The notes under the pieces are model-generated. The model was not told the DNA's origin, ran no database searches, and was given only the letters and a program-made list of their open reading frames with translations. From Tissierella praeacuta_A (GTDB lineage: Bacteria; Bacillota; Clostridia; Tissierellales; Tissierellaceae), in assembly GCF_040396155.1 (NCBI RefSeq), contig NZ_JBEBOY010000007.1, forward strand, positions 1 through 64,000: 64,000 nt of DNA. Reading direction: 5' to 3'. Shown here one piece after another: positions 1 through 8,264 of the stretch; position 1 is the first letter of the stretch; each line of letters begins with the position of its first letter. The translations under genes and the position numbers were made by a program.

Positions 1-25
1 TACTCTCTTTTCCAAGAGTTGTCAA
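1..25 (-). promoter_or_regulatory. Second (downstream) sigma-A promoter, cut by window edge
   Basis: On the minus strand a perfect -35 box TTGACA lies at 20-25. It is followed by exactly 17 bases, and the last two bases of the window then read TA, the expected start of a -10 box. Together with the promoter at 95-123 this gives tandem promoters firing leftwards out of the window. In B. subtilis lysS is followed by an rRNA operon, so an rRNA operon is the likely target; this is inference. Confidence 0.6.
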
Positions 26-94
26 CTGTTTTTTTGAACTTTTTTCAAATCTTTACTTGACTTGTTTAATTCAGTGTCACAGCCGACCTTTATT

Positions 95-123
95 ATGATA
101 CATGGTTTTAATCATAAAGTCAA
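95..123 (-). promoter_or_regulatory. Sigma-A promoter firing out of the left edge (probable rrn P1)
   Basis: Minus strand -35 TTGACT (118-123), 17-base spacer, -10 TATCAT (95-100). No gene lies between it and the window edge, and a second -35 box follows about 75 bases downstream. Tandem strong promoters with a long untranslated leader beyond lysS fit an rRNA operon start. Confidence 0.6.
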
Positions 124-129
124 TACCTT

Positions 130-411
130 TTTTTAAAAAGATTGAATTTAAATAGAAAGTCTATATATTTGTCTATTTTTCTAAATTCTACAATTAATTT
201 ATCTTTAGAAACTAAGTTAAAAGTCAACTAATCTAAAAATATAAACTTGTTTAATTTATCTTTTAACATTGCTTATAGTATAAATAAGCAGCCCCATAAT
301 AGAATTAAATCTTTTAATTCCATTATTTTAATCTTTAAAATATACTTAAACTTGCCTATCTATATCATTGTTTTTTTATAATTATAGTTTTCTACTTAAT
401 CTATACTTTTT
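130..411. other. AT-rich gene-free spacer
   Basis: No ORF with a ribosome binding site and no recognisable RNA gene was seen here. It holds an imperfect inverted repeat at about 298-327 (AATAGAATTAAA facing TTTAATTCCATT) and otherwise very AT-rich sequence, as is common upstream of strong promoters. Confidence 0.5.
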
Positions 412-455
412 AAAAACAAAAACTGCTAACAAATTTTACTTCGTCAACAGTTTAA
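412..455 (-). terminator. Probable terminator of the CotF-like gene
   Basis: On the minus strand AAACTG and CAGTTT pair as the closing part of an imperfect hairpin, followed by a T-rich tail (TTTTTGTTTTT). It lies about 45 bases after the stop codon of the coat protein gene. Confidence 0.5.
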
Positions 456-497
456 AATAAATAACATACCATTATATATTACTAACTCTCTGTGATT

Positions 498-971
498 TTA
501 TTTCACATTATACATTCCATTGGCATGCATATAATTAAATAATTCTTCTCCATGTTTTTGTTCTTCCTTCTGTATATGTTGAAGAGCTTCTCTTACATCT
601 TTATTAGCAGACTCAAATATTCCTGTATCATAGAACCCAGAAACATATTTTTCGGTAGCTAATAAATCACTACATAATAAAGCGTCTTCAGGATTGTTAA
701 AAGACATATTGTTACTATTATTCGCATTAGTATTTTGTTGACTATTCGCGCTTTGATTGCTATGTGTAAGATTTGGCTTTTTCCCTTGCAACAAATCGCT
801 TACAATATTATAATGATGCTGCTCCTCTGAAGCTAGTTTATTTAGCAGCTGCTTTAAATTAGGATCCTTTGCCTGATTAGCAAAACTCTGATATTTCTTA
901 ACACAAATATCCTCTTGTTTTTTACCGTCTTCTAAAATCATTCTCTCTTTTTGACTTAAATTTATTTGCAT
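498..971 (-). CDS. CotF-family spore coat protein
   Basis: A 157-residue protein resembling the coat F family (PF07875), structural proteins of the endospore coat with a ferritin-like helical fold. Two helix-rich, charged segments (about residues 5-65 and 92-155) carry EEQHH (49-53) and EEQKHGEE (136-143) and are separated by an Asn/Ser/Gln-rich linker (about 68-90). The start has a good AGGAGG site. It stands alone between lysS-side genes and the presumed rRNA operon. A sporulation sigma factor would be expected to drive it, but I cannot assign a convincing late promoter in the 106-base gap upstream. Family call is from sequence style; the exact coat layer is unknown. Confidence 0.8.
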   Translation of the reverse strand: MQINLSQKERMILEDGKKQEDICVKKYQSFANQAKDPNLKQLLNKLASEEQHHYNIVSDLLQGKKPNLTHSNQSANSQQNTNANNSNNMSFNNPEDALLCSDLLATEKYVSGFYDTGIFESANKDVREALQHIQKEEQKHGEELFNYMHANGMYNVK

Positions 972-1055
972 AATATGCCTCCTAATAATATTTTAATTAC
1001 CAATAGCTTTTGCTTTTATCTACGTTTATATTCATATTTAATAGCAGAAAATAAT

Positions 1056-1086
1056 TAAAGCCCTATAAAAATAAGGCTTAAAAATA
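1056..1086 (-). terminator. Weak hairpin after the glycosyltransferase
   Basis: Minus strand TAAGCCT and AGGGCTTTA form a short stem with an AT-rich loop at the glycosyltransferase stop codon, followed by an AT-rich tail. It may end that transcript before the coat gene. Confidence 0.4.
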
Positions 1087-2289
1087 TTTCTCTATTTTAT
1101 TAAATATATTTCTCCAAGATAATCTCTCTATTTCCTTTCTTAAATCATGATCCATAGTATAATTTTCATATACTCTTCCAATTTGCTTCTCAATTGCAAT
1201 TTGAAGTCTGTTTTCAAACAATGGTAACTCTTCTTCCACTGGTCTATCTACTTGAATCACACCAGGTAATTCTACATACTCTATTGCTCCACTGTTATTA
1301 ATCACTTCACCTAAATTCGATTTAAGACCTGAAATTTCTGTTACAACTATTAATAATCCACTAGCTAAAGCCTCTATTGTAACTAAAGATAATCCTTCAT
1401 AAAAAGAAGGCAATACAAATATATCTGACTCTCTAAATACTTCCCCTAAATTTTTTTGAGTCATCTCTCCCAAAAACTCTATACCTTTACCTATCCGCTT
1501 TCCTAATTCTTTGATACTTCTTTCTTCTTCTCCTGTGCCTGAACCAATTAAAAGTAGTTTAATATTATATTTATCATTTAATCTTTCAAATACTTTAAGT
1601 AGTGACATTACTCCCTTAGCATAGCTAAGCTTTCCTGCATATACTATCTTTATTTCCTCATGGTGAATTTTATTTAATGAAGGAAAAAATATATCTCCAT
1701 TATATCCTCCACCTATGACTATAATGTTTTCATTAGGAATTCTATATTTTTCATTGATAATTAACCTTTGTTCTTCACTCAATGAAAAAACCTTATTTAA
1801 CTTCTTGCAACTATCTATTATCTCTTGTCTGTACTGTGGACATTTCTCAAATTGTCTAATATCTGTGCCATGGCATACCCCTATTACCTTAGTACCTTTA
1901 GCCACTTTCACTGTTAGAGAAGTTGACAGCCACAAATGATGGGTCAATATAACATTAGGTTTGAAATCTTCTATAGCATTGACAATTATATTATTAAAGC
2001 AGTTCTTCCATTTCTCTAACATATCCATAGTTAAGTCACTATATCTCATGCTTTCATAGGGCATAATATCACTCATGCCTACTATGGGAAAGGGAAGTTC
2101 CTCTGTATTAAATATTACAGGATAAAATCTATCTATATTCTCAATATCGATATAATCTTTATTTTGTATTCCAGCAATCAAACCTTGAACATATCCTCTT
2201 TTATTACTTTCTCTTATTAATGATTGTAGATATATTCCACTTCCTGTTTTGCCAGGATATTGAGATATAATATGTAAAATCTTCTTCAT
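1078..2289 (-). CDS. Glycosyltransferase family 4 (GT-B fold)
   Basis: A 403-residue retaining glycosyltransferase of the GT4 type that should transfer a sugar from a nucleotide donor at the cytoplasmic face of the membrane. The N-terminal Rossmann half begins with KKILHIISQYPG and has a Gly-rich acceptor loop (TGSG, 15-18). The C-terminal half carries the donor-binding segment AGKLSYAKG (218-226) and the E-x7-E motif with Glu298 and Glu306. No polysaccharide cluster surrounds it, so the acceptor is unknown. It follows lysS after a terminator and 128 bases, so it is probably transcribed separately. A role in a spore or cell-surface glycoconjugate is possible, but only inference. Confidence 0.8.
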   Translation of the reverse strand: MKKILHIISQYPGKTGSGIYLQSLIRESNKRGYVQGLIAGIQNKDYIDIENIDRFYPVIFNTEELPFPIVGMSDIMPYESMRYSDLTMDMLEKWKNCFNNIIVNAIEDFKPNVILTHHLWLSTSLTVKVAKGTKVIGVCHGTDIRQFEKCPQYRQEIIDSCKKLNKVFSLSEEQRLIINEKYRIPNENIIVIGGGYNGDIFFPSLNKIHHEEIKIVYAGKLSYAKGVMSLLKVFERLNDKYNIKLLLIGSGTGEEERSIKELGKRIGKGIEFLGEMTQKNLGEVFRESDIFVLPSFYEGLSLVTIEALASGLLIVVTEISGLKSNLGEVINNSGAIEYVELPGVIQVDRPVEEELPLFENRLQIAIEKQIGRVYENYTMDHDLRKEIERLSWRNIFNKIEKYF

Positions 2290-2370
2290 TAAATACTCCT
2301 CCTTATTTTAAGGAAAGGGGCTTCTCTATAAATACACCCAGATATATCAAAATAATATTTATTTCTAAAT

Positions 2371-2401
2371 AATAAAAGAGCAGGATTTTAATATCCTGCC
2401 C
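2371..2401 (-). terminator. Intrinsic terminator of greA-lysS
   Basis: Minus strand GCAGGAT, six-base loop, ATCCTGC (2380-2399), followed by TCTTTTATT. It lies just after the lysS stop codon. Confidence 0.85.
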
Positions 2402-2417
2402 AAAATCAAATCTCTTA

Positions 2418-3896
2418 TTACTCTTCTATTGGTTTCATAGTAGGGAAGAACAATATATCCCTTATACTTGGTTGATTTGTTAGTAATATTACCATTCTAT
2501 CAATACCAATACCAAGTCCTCCAGTAGGTGGAAGTCCTACTTCTATTGCATTTAAGAAATCAGTATCCATAGGATGTGCTTCATCATCTCCTAAGTCCTT
2601 TTGTTTAACTTGATCTTCAAATCTTTCTCTTTGATCTATTGGGTCATTTAACTCTGAGAAGGCATTAGCTAATTCCCAAGTATTGATAAATGCCTCAAAC
2701 CTATTAGTCTTTCTTGGGTCATCTGGATTCCTCTTAGCAAGAGGTGATATTTCTACTGGATGTCCAGTAATAAATGTAGGTTGAATTAAATGTTCTTCAC
2801 AGAATTCTTCAAACATTTCTGATATAACATGACCTCTTGTCATACCAGGCTTTATTTCAAGTCCTTTTGCTTTAGCAATGGCTATTGCTTCTTCATCAGT
2901 ACTAATCGTAGAGAAATCTACACCAGTAAATTCTTTTACTGCATCTGCCATATCTAATCTTCTCCATGGTGGAGATAATTCTAATTCAGTACCTTGATAA
3001 TTTATCTTAGTAGTTCCTAAAGCCTTTTCTGCTACATAGGCAAAAAGATTTTCAGTTAATCTCATCATTTCTTCATAATCTACATATGCTTGATAAAGCT
3101 CTATATTAGTAAACTCAGGATTATGTTTTGGACTCATCCCTTCATTTCTAAACATTCTGCCCATTTCATAAACTTTCTCAAATCCACCAACAATAAGTCT
3201 CTTTAAATATAATTCATTGGCTATTCTTAAATACATGTCTATATCTAAAGCATTATGATGTGTAGCAAATGGTCTCGCATTTGCTCCTCCTGCTATTGGG
3301 CTTAAAATTGGAGTTTCTACTTCTAAAAATCCTCTATCATCTAAGTATTCTCTTACAGCCTTAAGTATCTTTGTTCTTAGTATAAATGTTTCTCTTACTT
3401 CAGGATTTACTATTAAATCTACATATCTTTGTCTATATCTTAGATCTTGGTCTTTTAAACCATGAAACTTTTCTGGCAATATTTGTAAAGATTTAGTCAT
3501 TATAACTATCTTCTTAGCCCTTATAGATATTTCACCAGCATGTGTTCTAAATACTTCTCCCTCAACACCTATAATATCTCCAATATCTAAAAGACTTAAG
3601 TCCTTATATTCTTCTTCACCTAATAAATCTTGCTTAGCAAATATTTGAATACGTCCTTCACTATCTAATAAATCAATAAAACTAACTTTTCCATGTCCAC
3701 GTCTAGACATAATTCTTCCTGCAACTGCTACACTACTACCGTCTAACTCTTCAAATTTATCCTTAATAGTAGTACTATGATGTGTATAATCAAATTTTTC
3801 AACTAAAAAAGGGTTTTTACCCTTTTCAGTCAATTCCTTAAGTTTTTCTCTTCTCATCATTAACATTTCATTTAAATTTAATTCGGTTTCTCCCAT
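2418..3896 (-). CDS. lysS: Lysyl-tRNA synthetase, class II
   Basis: Charges tRNA-Lys with lysine in the cytoplasm. The 492-residue length is normal for bacterial LysRS-II. The N-terminal OB-fold anticodon-binding domain spans about 55-140 and the class II catalytic core follows. Motif 2 begins FRNEGMSPKHNPEF (249-262) and motif 3 is GGLGIGIDRM (459-468). The start has an AAGGAGG site. greA ends 31 bases upstream, so the two form an operon from the promoter at 4527-4555. Linkage of dusB, greA and lysS beside an rRNA operon is typical of Firmicutes. Confidence 0.98.
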   Translation of the reverse strand: MGETELNLNEMLMMRREKLKELTEKGKNPFLVEKFDYTHHSTTIKDKFEELDGSSVAVAGRIMSRRGHGKVSFIDLLDSEGRIQIFAKQDLLGEEEYKDLSLLDIGDIIGVEGEVFRTHAGEISIRAKKIVIMTKSLQILPEKFHGLKDQDLRYRQRYVDLIVNPEVRETFILRTKILKAVREYLDDRGFLEVETPILSPIAGGANARPFATHHNALDIDMYLRIANELYLKRLIVGGFEKVYEMGRMFRNEGMSPKHNPEFTNIELYQAYVDYEEMMRLTENLFAYVAEKALGTTKINYQGTELELSPPWRRLDMADAVKEFTGVDFSTISTDEEAIAIAKAKGLEIKPGMTRGHVISEMFEEFCEEHLIQPTFITGHPVEISPLAKRNPDDPRKTNRFEAFINTWELANAFSELNDPIDQRERFEDQVKQKDLGDDEAHPMDTDFLNAIEVGLPPTGGLGIGIDRMVILLTNQPSIRDILFFPTMKPIEE

Positions 3897-3927
3897 TATT
3901 TTGCCTCCTTAGTTTATTAACACCTAT

Positions 3928-4404
3928 TTATCTAGTAATAGTTAATATCTCATATTGGATTTTCCCGTCAGGAACTACTACTTCTACAACATCACCAGAT
4001 TTATATCCTAAAAGTGCGGAACCTACAGGAGATTCATTTGATATTTTACCATTATAAGGGTCAGCCTCCGCAGAACCTACTATAATAAATTCCATTTCTT
4101 CATCATATTCTAAATCTTTTACTAAAACCTTAGAACCAATTCCTACTACATCTGTTGTTATATCATCTTCATCTATTATTTTTGCATTTCGTAGCATGGT
4201 CTCTAATTTTGCAATTCTTTCTTCTAATTGAGCTTGGTCATTTTTTGCCTGATCATACTCCGAGTTTTCACTTATATCACCAAAACTTAAGGCTTGTTTT
4301 ATTTTTTCAGCAATTTCCTTCCTTCTAACGGTTTTTAATTCATCTAATTCCTCTTCTAACTTCTTTAATCCATCCTCAGTTAAAAATACATCTCTTTCTG
4401 GCAT
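3928..4404 (-). CDS. greA: Transcription elongation factor GreA
   Basis: Rescues backtracked RNA polymerase by stimulating transcript cleavage. I place the start at the ATG at 4404, because the AAAGGAGAG site lies just upstream of it and inside a longer open frame. This gives 158 residues, the usual GreA length. The N-terminal coiled coil carries the acidic tip sequence FGDISENSEYDQAK; the C-terminal FKBP-like domain ends the protein. First gene of the greA-lysS operon. Confidence 0.97.
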   Translation of the reverse strand: MPERDVFLTEDGLKKLEEELDELKTVRRKEIAEKIKQALSFGDISENSEYDQAKNDQAQLEERIAKLETMLRNAKIIDEDDITTDVVGIGSKVLVKDLEYDEEMEFIIVGSAEADPYNGKISNESPVGSALLGYKSGDVVEVVVPDGKIQYEILTITR

Positions 4405-4526
4405 TTCATTCTCTCCTTTACCCAATAAATATTATTGCTTTTTTAACTTATTTATAAATATTATCTAATCTATGGAAACTATTTATTATTAATAGAAAAA
4501 TTACATTTCCTACTTGTATGCAAGAT

Positions 4527-4555
4527 ATTATAATCAAGTGGAACCATAATGTCAA
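4527..4555 (-). promoter_or_regulatory. Consensus sigma-A promoter of greA-lysS
   Basis: Minus strand -35 TTGACA (4550-4555), 17-base spacer, -10 TATAAT (4527-4532); both boxes match consensus fully. It starts just after the preceding hypothetical gene and lies about 120 bases before greA. Confidence 0.9.
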
Positions 4556-4559
4556 GTAC

Positions 4560-5507
4560 CTAGAACTTCCCTTTGACTCTTATAAAGGAATTTACATAAT
4601 CTTTTATGGTATAATGCTTCCCTTGGGAATATAAATATGTTACTGCTTCAATATTATTACATATTAAAGATTCAGCTAAGCTAGAAAGAACTTCACCTCT
4701 TATCCATCTATTTTCATTGATTCCTAAATCATTTAAATTAAACGCAAAATCCTTAATAGGGAAGAAAGATTTTTTGTTATCTAAATAAATCCCATCTACA
4801 AAATCAAAGATTATACAATTTCTTCTGACTTTAGAAAAATTAATCTCTAAATTATCTATCAAATTAATTATTATACTATAATTTCCTAAGATTCTTTCAA
4901 TATTAGATGGATAAAACAAGGATAATCCTGTTTCATCTAATATATATTCATAAATTTCTTCATTATCCTCTTCGCAGCCTATAGCAGTTATAAACCTAAC
5001 ATTCCTTGAAATTCCTTTAATTATCTTCTTCATTCTTTCCTTATTATCACAAATAATTAAAATTTCTTTCTCCTCTAGATTATCTTTCAATAGGTTACAT
5101 ATTTCTTTCATCACTTTAGAAAGATTGGTTATCTTAATATATTCTCCATCTGATATTTTCATATTTGTAAATTCTTCTATGTTAAATATTATCTCTTTAT
5201 CTAAATCCTTACACCCTTCAATAAACAATCTATCATAGCTTTCATCTTCTTTAAACTTTATTAAAACATTTAAATATTCTCTAAACTCATGTTTATCATT
5301 AAAATCAATAGGCTTTAAATTTATTCCAGCTATTTTACCTACTATATCATTTCCCCTCATAATATCATCTATTACATTAGGTTTGATTTTAGGTAAAATA
5401 AATTCTGGTATATATTTCATAAAGCCTTTTTTATAATGTTTTAGATATCTCCCACTATCTACTATATATAAAAGTCCTATAATAACCCTCCTCTCTAATT
5501 TTAACAC
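4560..5507 (-). CDS. Hypothetical protein between dusB and greA
   Basis: I do not recognise this 315-residue protein. There is no signal peptide or clear membrane segment. The middle (about 145-225) alternates short hydrophobic strands and helices in a Rossmann-like way, with EILIICDNKERMKK and then ILGNYSIIINLID. This loosely recalls amino-acid dehydrogenase-like folds, but no GxGxxG is present, so no function is claimed. The start is odd. The open frame begins with GTG at 5507 without a ribosome site, while a strong GAGAGGAGG sits inside codons 5-7, followed only by ATT and ATA codons. It lies 37 bases after dusB and is probably co-transcribed with it. Confidence 0.7.
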   Translation of the reverse strand: MLKLERRVIIGLLYIVDSGRYLKHYKKGFMKYIPEFILPKIKPNVIDDIMRGNDIVGKIAGINLKPIDFNDKHEFREYLNVLIKFKEDESYDRLFIEGCKDLDKEIIFNIEEFTNMKISDGEYIKITNLSKVMKEICNLLKDNLEEKEILIICDNKERMKKIIKGISRNVRFITAIGCEEDNEEIYEYILDETGLSLFYPSNIERILGNYSIIINLIDNLEINFSKVRRNCIIFDFVDGIYLDNKKSFFPIKDFAFNLNDLGINENRWIRGEVLSSLAESLICNNIEAVTYLYSQGKHYTIKDYVNSFIRVKGKF

Positions 5508-5544
5508 TATTATATGAGAAAGGTTTTATATTCATTACATATAC

Positions 5545-6513
5545 CTATGGATAAAGACTAATATATTCTAATAATACTTTCTCCATCTCTTCCTTATTAT
5601 CAATAGTATATATTAAATTCTTTATTTCATTTGAATTTCTTAGTCCTTTTAAATACCAGGCAGTATGTTTCCTCATTTCATTTACACCAACTCTTTCGCC
5701 TTTTATGGAACAAATTAGATCTAGATGCCTTATACACATATTAATTATTTCTTCTTTTGAAGGCAATACATCTTTGCCCCCATTCATTAAATTAATTATC
5801 CTTCTAAATATCCATGGATTCCCTTGGGCCCCCCTACCTATTGCTATGGCATCACAATTCGTCAATTTAAGCATCCTAAGTCCAGCTTCTGGTTCAAATA
5901 TATCCCCATTTCCTATGACAGGTATATCTATGCTTTCCTTGACTCTTTTAATAAATTCCCAATCTGCTTCACCAGAATAAAACATATCCCTAGTTCTTGC
6001 ATGAACTGTTAATGCAGAAACTCCTTCTTCCTCTGCAATTTTAGCTATCTGTATTCCATTAATATTATCATGATCCCAACCCATTCTTATTTTTAAAGTA
6101 ATGGGTTTTTTCGAAACTCTAACCACCTCCCTTAGCACCTGCCTAGCTAATATTGGACTCTTCATTAAAGCACTACCATCACCATTTTTAACTATTTTAG
6201 GAGCAGGACACCCCATGTTTATATCTATAATATCTATGTCTTTCCTTGGATTTAAATATTCTTCTACAATATTCGCCATTATATGCGGATCTGAACCAAA
6301 TATTTGAATTGCTATCGGCCTTTCCATAGGATTTACTTGCAATAATGTTTTCGTTCCTGGATCCTTATGATATATACCTTTACTGCTAACCATCTCAGAG
6401 ACTACCAATCCTGCTCCCATTTCTTTACATAATATTCTAAAAGCTAAATCTGTAACTCCTGCCATTGGAGCTAAAAATACCTTGTTTTTAAATTCAATAT
6501 TTCCTATTTTCAT
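5545..6513 (-). CDS. dusB: tRNA-dihydrouridine synthase, DusB family
   Basis: FMN-dependent enzyme that reduces uridines in the tRNA D-loop. The 322-residue TIM barrel begins with the FMN-binding LAPMAGVTD (14-22). The catalytic cysteine is Cys102 in NMGCPAPK, with the phosphate-binding GRGAQGNPWIF further on. A small helical C-terminal domain ends the protein. The start codon has GAGGTG upstream. The gene follows coaX across a perfect palindrome that looks like a terminator, so it may depend on read-through or on a promoter I cannot see. Confidence 0.95.
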   Translation of the reverse strand: MKIGNIEFKNKVFLAPMAGVTDLAFRILCKEMGAGLVVSEMVSSKGIYHKDPGTKTLLQVNPMERPIAIQIFGSDPHIMANIVEEYLNPRKDIDIIDINMGCPAPKIVKNGDGSALMKSPILARQVLREVVRVSKKPITLKIRMGWDHDNINGIQIAKIAEEEGVSALTVHARTRDMFYSGEADWEFIKRVKESIDIPVIGNGDIFEPEAGLRMLKLTNCDAIAIGRGAQGNPWIFRRIINLMNGGKDVLPSKEEIINMCIRHLDLICSIKGERVGVNEMRKHTAWYLKGLRNSNEIKNLIYTIDNKEEMEKVLLEYISLYP

Positions 6514-6535
6514 GCTTTCACCTCAAATATTAGAA

Positions 6536-6563
6536 AAGTAAGTAGCTTATAAGCTACTTACTT
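6536..6563 (-). terminator. Perfect 28-base palindrome at the coaX stop codon
   Basis: AAGTAAGTAGCTT and its exact complement meet with no spare loop bases, and the stem overlaps the coaX stop codon. The tail on the minus strand is TTCTAATATTT, weak in T, so it may be a leaky terminator before dusB. Confidence 0.65.
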
Positions 6564-7331
6564 ATTTCTTTCAAATATTATCTTCAAGCCTTCTAATGTT
6601 AGCATCTTATCTATATTATTTACATATTTGCTTTCAGAAGCTATAAGATTTGAAAATCCACCTGTTGCTATGATATTTACAGTATCTTCTCTTTCTCCCA
6701 TTTCATGAATCATTTTTTCTATAATATAATCAACCATTCCTATATAACCAAAAACTAGCCCTGATTGAATACTATTAGTAGTGTTTTTAGCTATTACTTT
6801 GTCAGGCTTTGCCAATTCTACTTTTGGAAGCTTAGCTGTTCTCATAAATAATGCCTCTGCAGATATTTTTATTCCAGGGGTTATTGCACCTCCTAAGTAA
6901 TCGCCTTCCTTAGATACTGCACAAAAAGTAATTGCTGTACCAAAATCTACTATTATCAAAGGACCGCCATATTTCTCATAAGCAGCTACAGCATTTACTA
7001 TTCTATCTGCTCCCACTTCTCTTGGATTATCATATTTTATATTCATCCCTGTTTTAACACCTGGTCCTACTACAATAGGATCAATACCAAAATATTTTAT
7101 ACTCATTGCTGGTAATGTATGCATCAGTGGCGGCACTACAGAAGAAATAATAACATTGTTTACTTCTCTTGGATTTAGCCCATGATATCTAAATATTTGC
7201 TCAAATAAAAGCCCATATTCATCAGATGTTCTATCTCTTTCAGTTGCTATTCGCCAGTCATATAATAATTCTTTATCATCATATACCCCAAATACTATAT
7301 TAGTATTACCAACATCTATAACTAATAACAT
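6558..7331 (-). CDS. coaX: Type III pantothenate kinase
   Basis: Phosphorylates pantothenate, the first step of coenzyme A synthesis. Type III enzymes need a monovalent cation and are not feedback-inhibited by CoA. Starting at the ATG at 7331, correctly spaced from GGAGAG, the protein has 257 residues. It shows the ATP-binding DVGNTN (6-11) and the second ASKHA phosphate motif IIVDFGTAITF. It starts 19 bases after the ECF S-component gene, so vitamin uptake and its first use are probably co-transcribed. In B. subtilis coaX directly follows ftsH; here a metabolic block separates them. Confidence 0.96.
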   Translation of the reverse strand: MLLVIDVGNTNIVFGVYDDKELLYDWRIATERDRTSDEYGLLFEQIFRYHGLNPREVNNVIISSVVPPLMHTLPAMSIKYFGIDPIVVGPGVKTGMNIKYDNPREVGADRIVNAVAAYEKYGGPLIIVDFGTAITFCAVSKEGDYLGGAITPGIKISAEALFMRTAKLPKVELAKPDKVIAKNTTNSIQSGLVFGYIGMVDYIIEKMIHEMGEREDTVNIIATGGFSNLIASESKYVNNIDKMLTLEGLKIIFERNK

Positions 7332-7350
7332 TATTTCCACTCTCCGTTCC

Positions 7351-8100
7351 TTATCTTTTGCTCTTTAGTGCACCTACTACAGAAGTTACTATTATAATTG
7401 CAACTATTGTCTCAGGTATTCCATTAACTAATCCTATACCAAAGATAACTTGTCTTGCAGAAGAAATATCTCCGCCTATGGCTTCTACAAATCTTTCGGC
7501 ATAAAACAAATATATCATTAAAAGAACTCCCATAGTATTAGTTAATGTTCCAACAGCAGATACTATTATGGTATCTAATGCTTTTCCATTAACCTCAGTT
7601 TGAGCAAAGTAAGCTATGATTAAAGTTAGTGCTATAAGAAATACATTGATTATGGTTACCCATATACTCCCTGTATTCTTTATATTACTATATATTCCAT
7701 AGGATAAATATCCTACAATTACTAACCAAATAAAATACAAAATTGTTTTGGTCTTACTTTTGCCTAGTTTTCTCAAAATAGTATATACATAAGAAGATAC
7801 TACTCCTATTAAAACTCTAGGCAACACAGAAACCAATGGATTTAAAAATACAAAAGACACTGGTGTCGGATTAGTCATAGCTTGGAAAATACTAAATAAT
7901 CCAAATATCAGTCCAATAAACCCACCTACAACCGGCCCTTCCATTATTGCACCAATTATAACAGGTATATGCATTATTGTTGCTCTTGTAGGCCCTATAG
8001 GTATAAAACCTAAAGGAGTCATACCTAACACCACAGAAACAGCACCTAATACCCCAATAATGGTCATCTTTCTCACACTAAATCCTTTTTCTTTTACCAT
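7351..8100 (-). CDS. ECF transporter S component, probable pantothenate uptake
   Basis: A 249-residue integral membrane protein with about six hydrophobic helices, fitting the ECF-transporter substrate-specific component family. The N-terminal part carries the small-residue-rich helix VLGAVSVVLGMTPLGFIPIG followed by ATIMHIPVIIGAIMEGPVVG. S components capture a vitamin and dock on a shared energising module (EcfA, EcfA', EcfT) encoded elsewhere. Tight linkage to pantothenate kinase makes pantothenate the best guess, but the substrate cannot be read from the sequence. Start ATG follows GGGAGG. It has its own promoter and a folded leader upstream. Confidence 0.85.
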   Translation of the reverse strand: MVKEKGFSVRKMTIIGVLGAVSVVLGMTPLGFIPIGPTRATIMHIPVIIGAIMEGPVVGGFIGLIFGLFSIFQAMTNPTPVSFVFLNPLVSVLPRVLIGVVSSYVYTILRKLGKSKTKTILYFIWLVIVGYLSYGIYSNIKNTGSIWVTIINVFLIALTLIIAYFAQTEVNGKALDTIIVSAVGTLTNTMGVLLMIYLFYAERFVEAIGGDISSARQVIFGIGLVNGIPETIVAIIIVTSVVGALKSKR

Positions 8101-8126
8101 TAAAATCCCTCCCGCTCTAGTTCCTT

Positions 8127-8210
8127 TTTTGTTGGATACCAGTCGATAAAATATTAAATTTTAGCTTTTACTAAGTCCAATTCTAATATGATATTGGCTA
8201 TCTAACAAAA
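8127..8210 (-). promoter_or_regulatory. Structured 5' leader of the ECF-coaX transcript, possible riboswitch
   Basis: The predicted transcript begins near 8206 and its first bases (8195-8210) pair with 8127-8141 in a stem of about 14 base pairs with one mismatch and a bulge. The stem encloses about 55 bases that hold two smaller hairpins (CCAAT with ATTGG, and TTAG with CTAA). No terminator follows; the ribosome site GGGAGG is about 20 bases downstream. I do not recognise a known riboswitch class such as TPP, THF, preQ1, cobalamin or FMN. Confidence 0.45.
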
Positions 8211-8212
8211 AT

Positions 8213-8241
8213 ATTATAATTCTATTTTCACATTAATTCAA
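8213..8241 (-). promoter_or_regulatory. Sigma-A promoter of ECF-coaX
   Basis: Minus strand -35 TTGAAT (8236-8241), 17-base spacer, -10 TATAAT (8213-8218). It separates the vitamin uptake genes from the peptidase gene upstream. Confidence 0.8.
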
Positions 8242-8264
8242 TAATAATTTTGTTAATTTATCTT

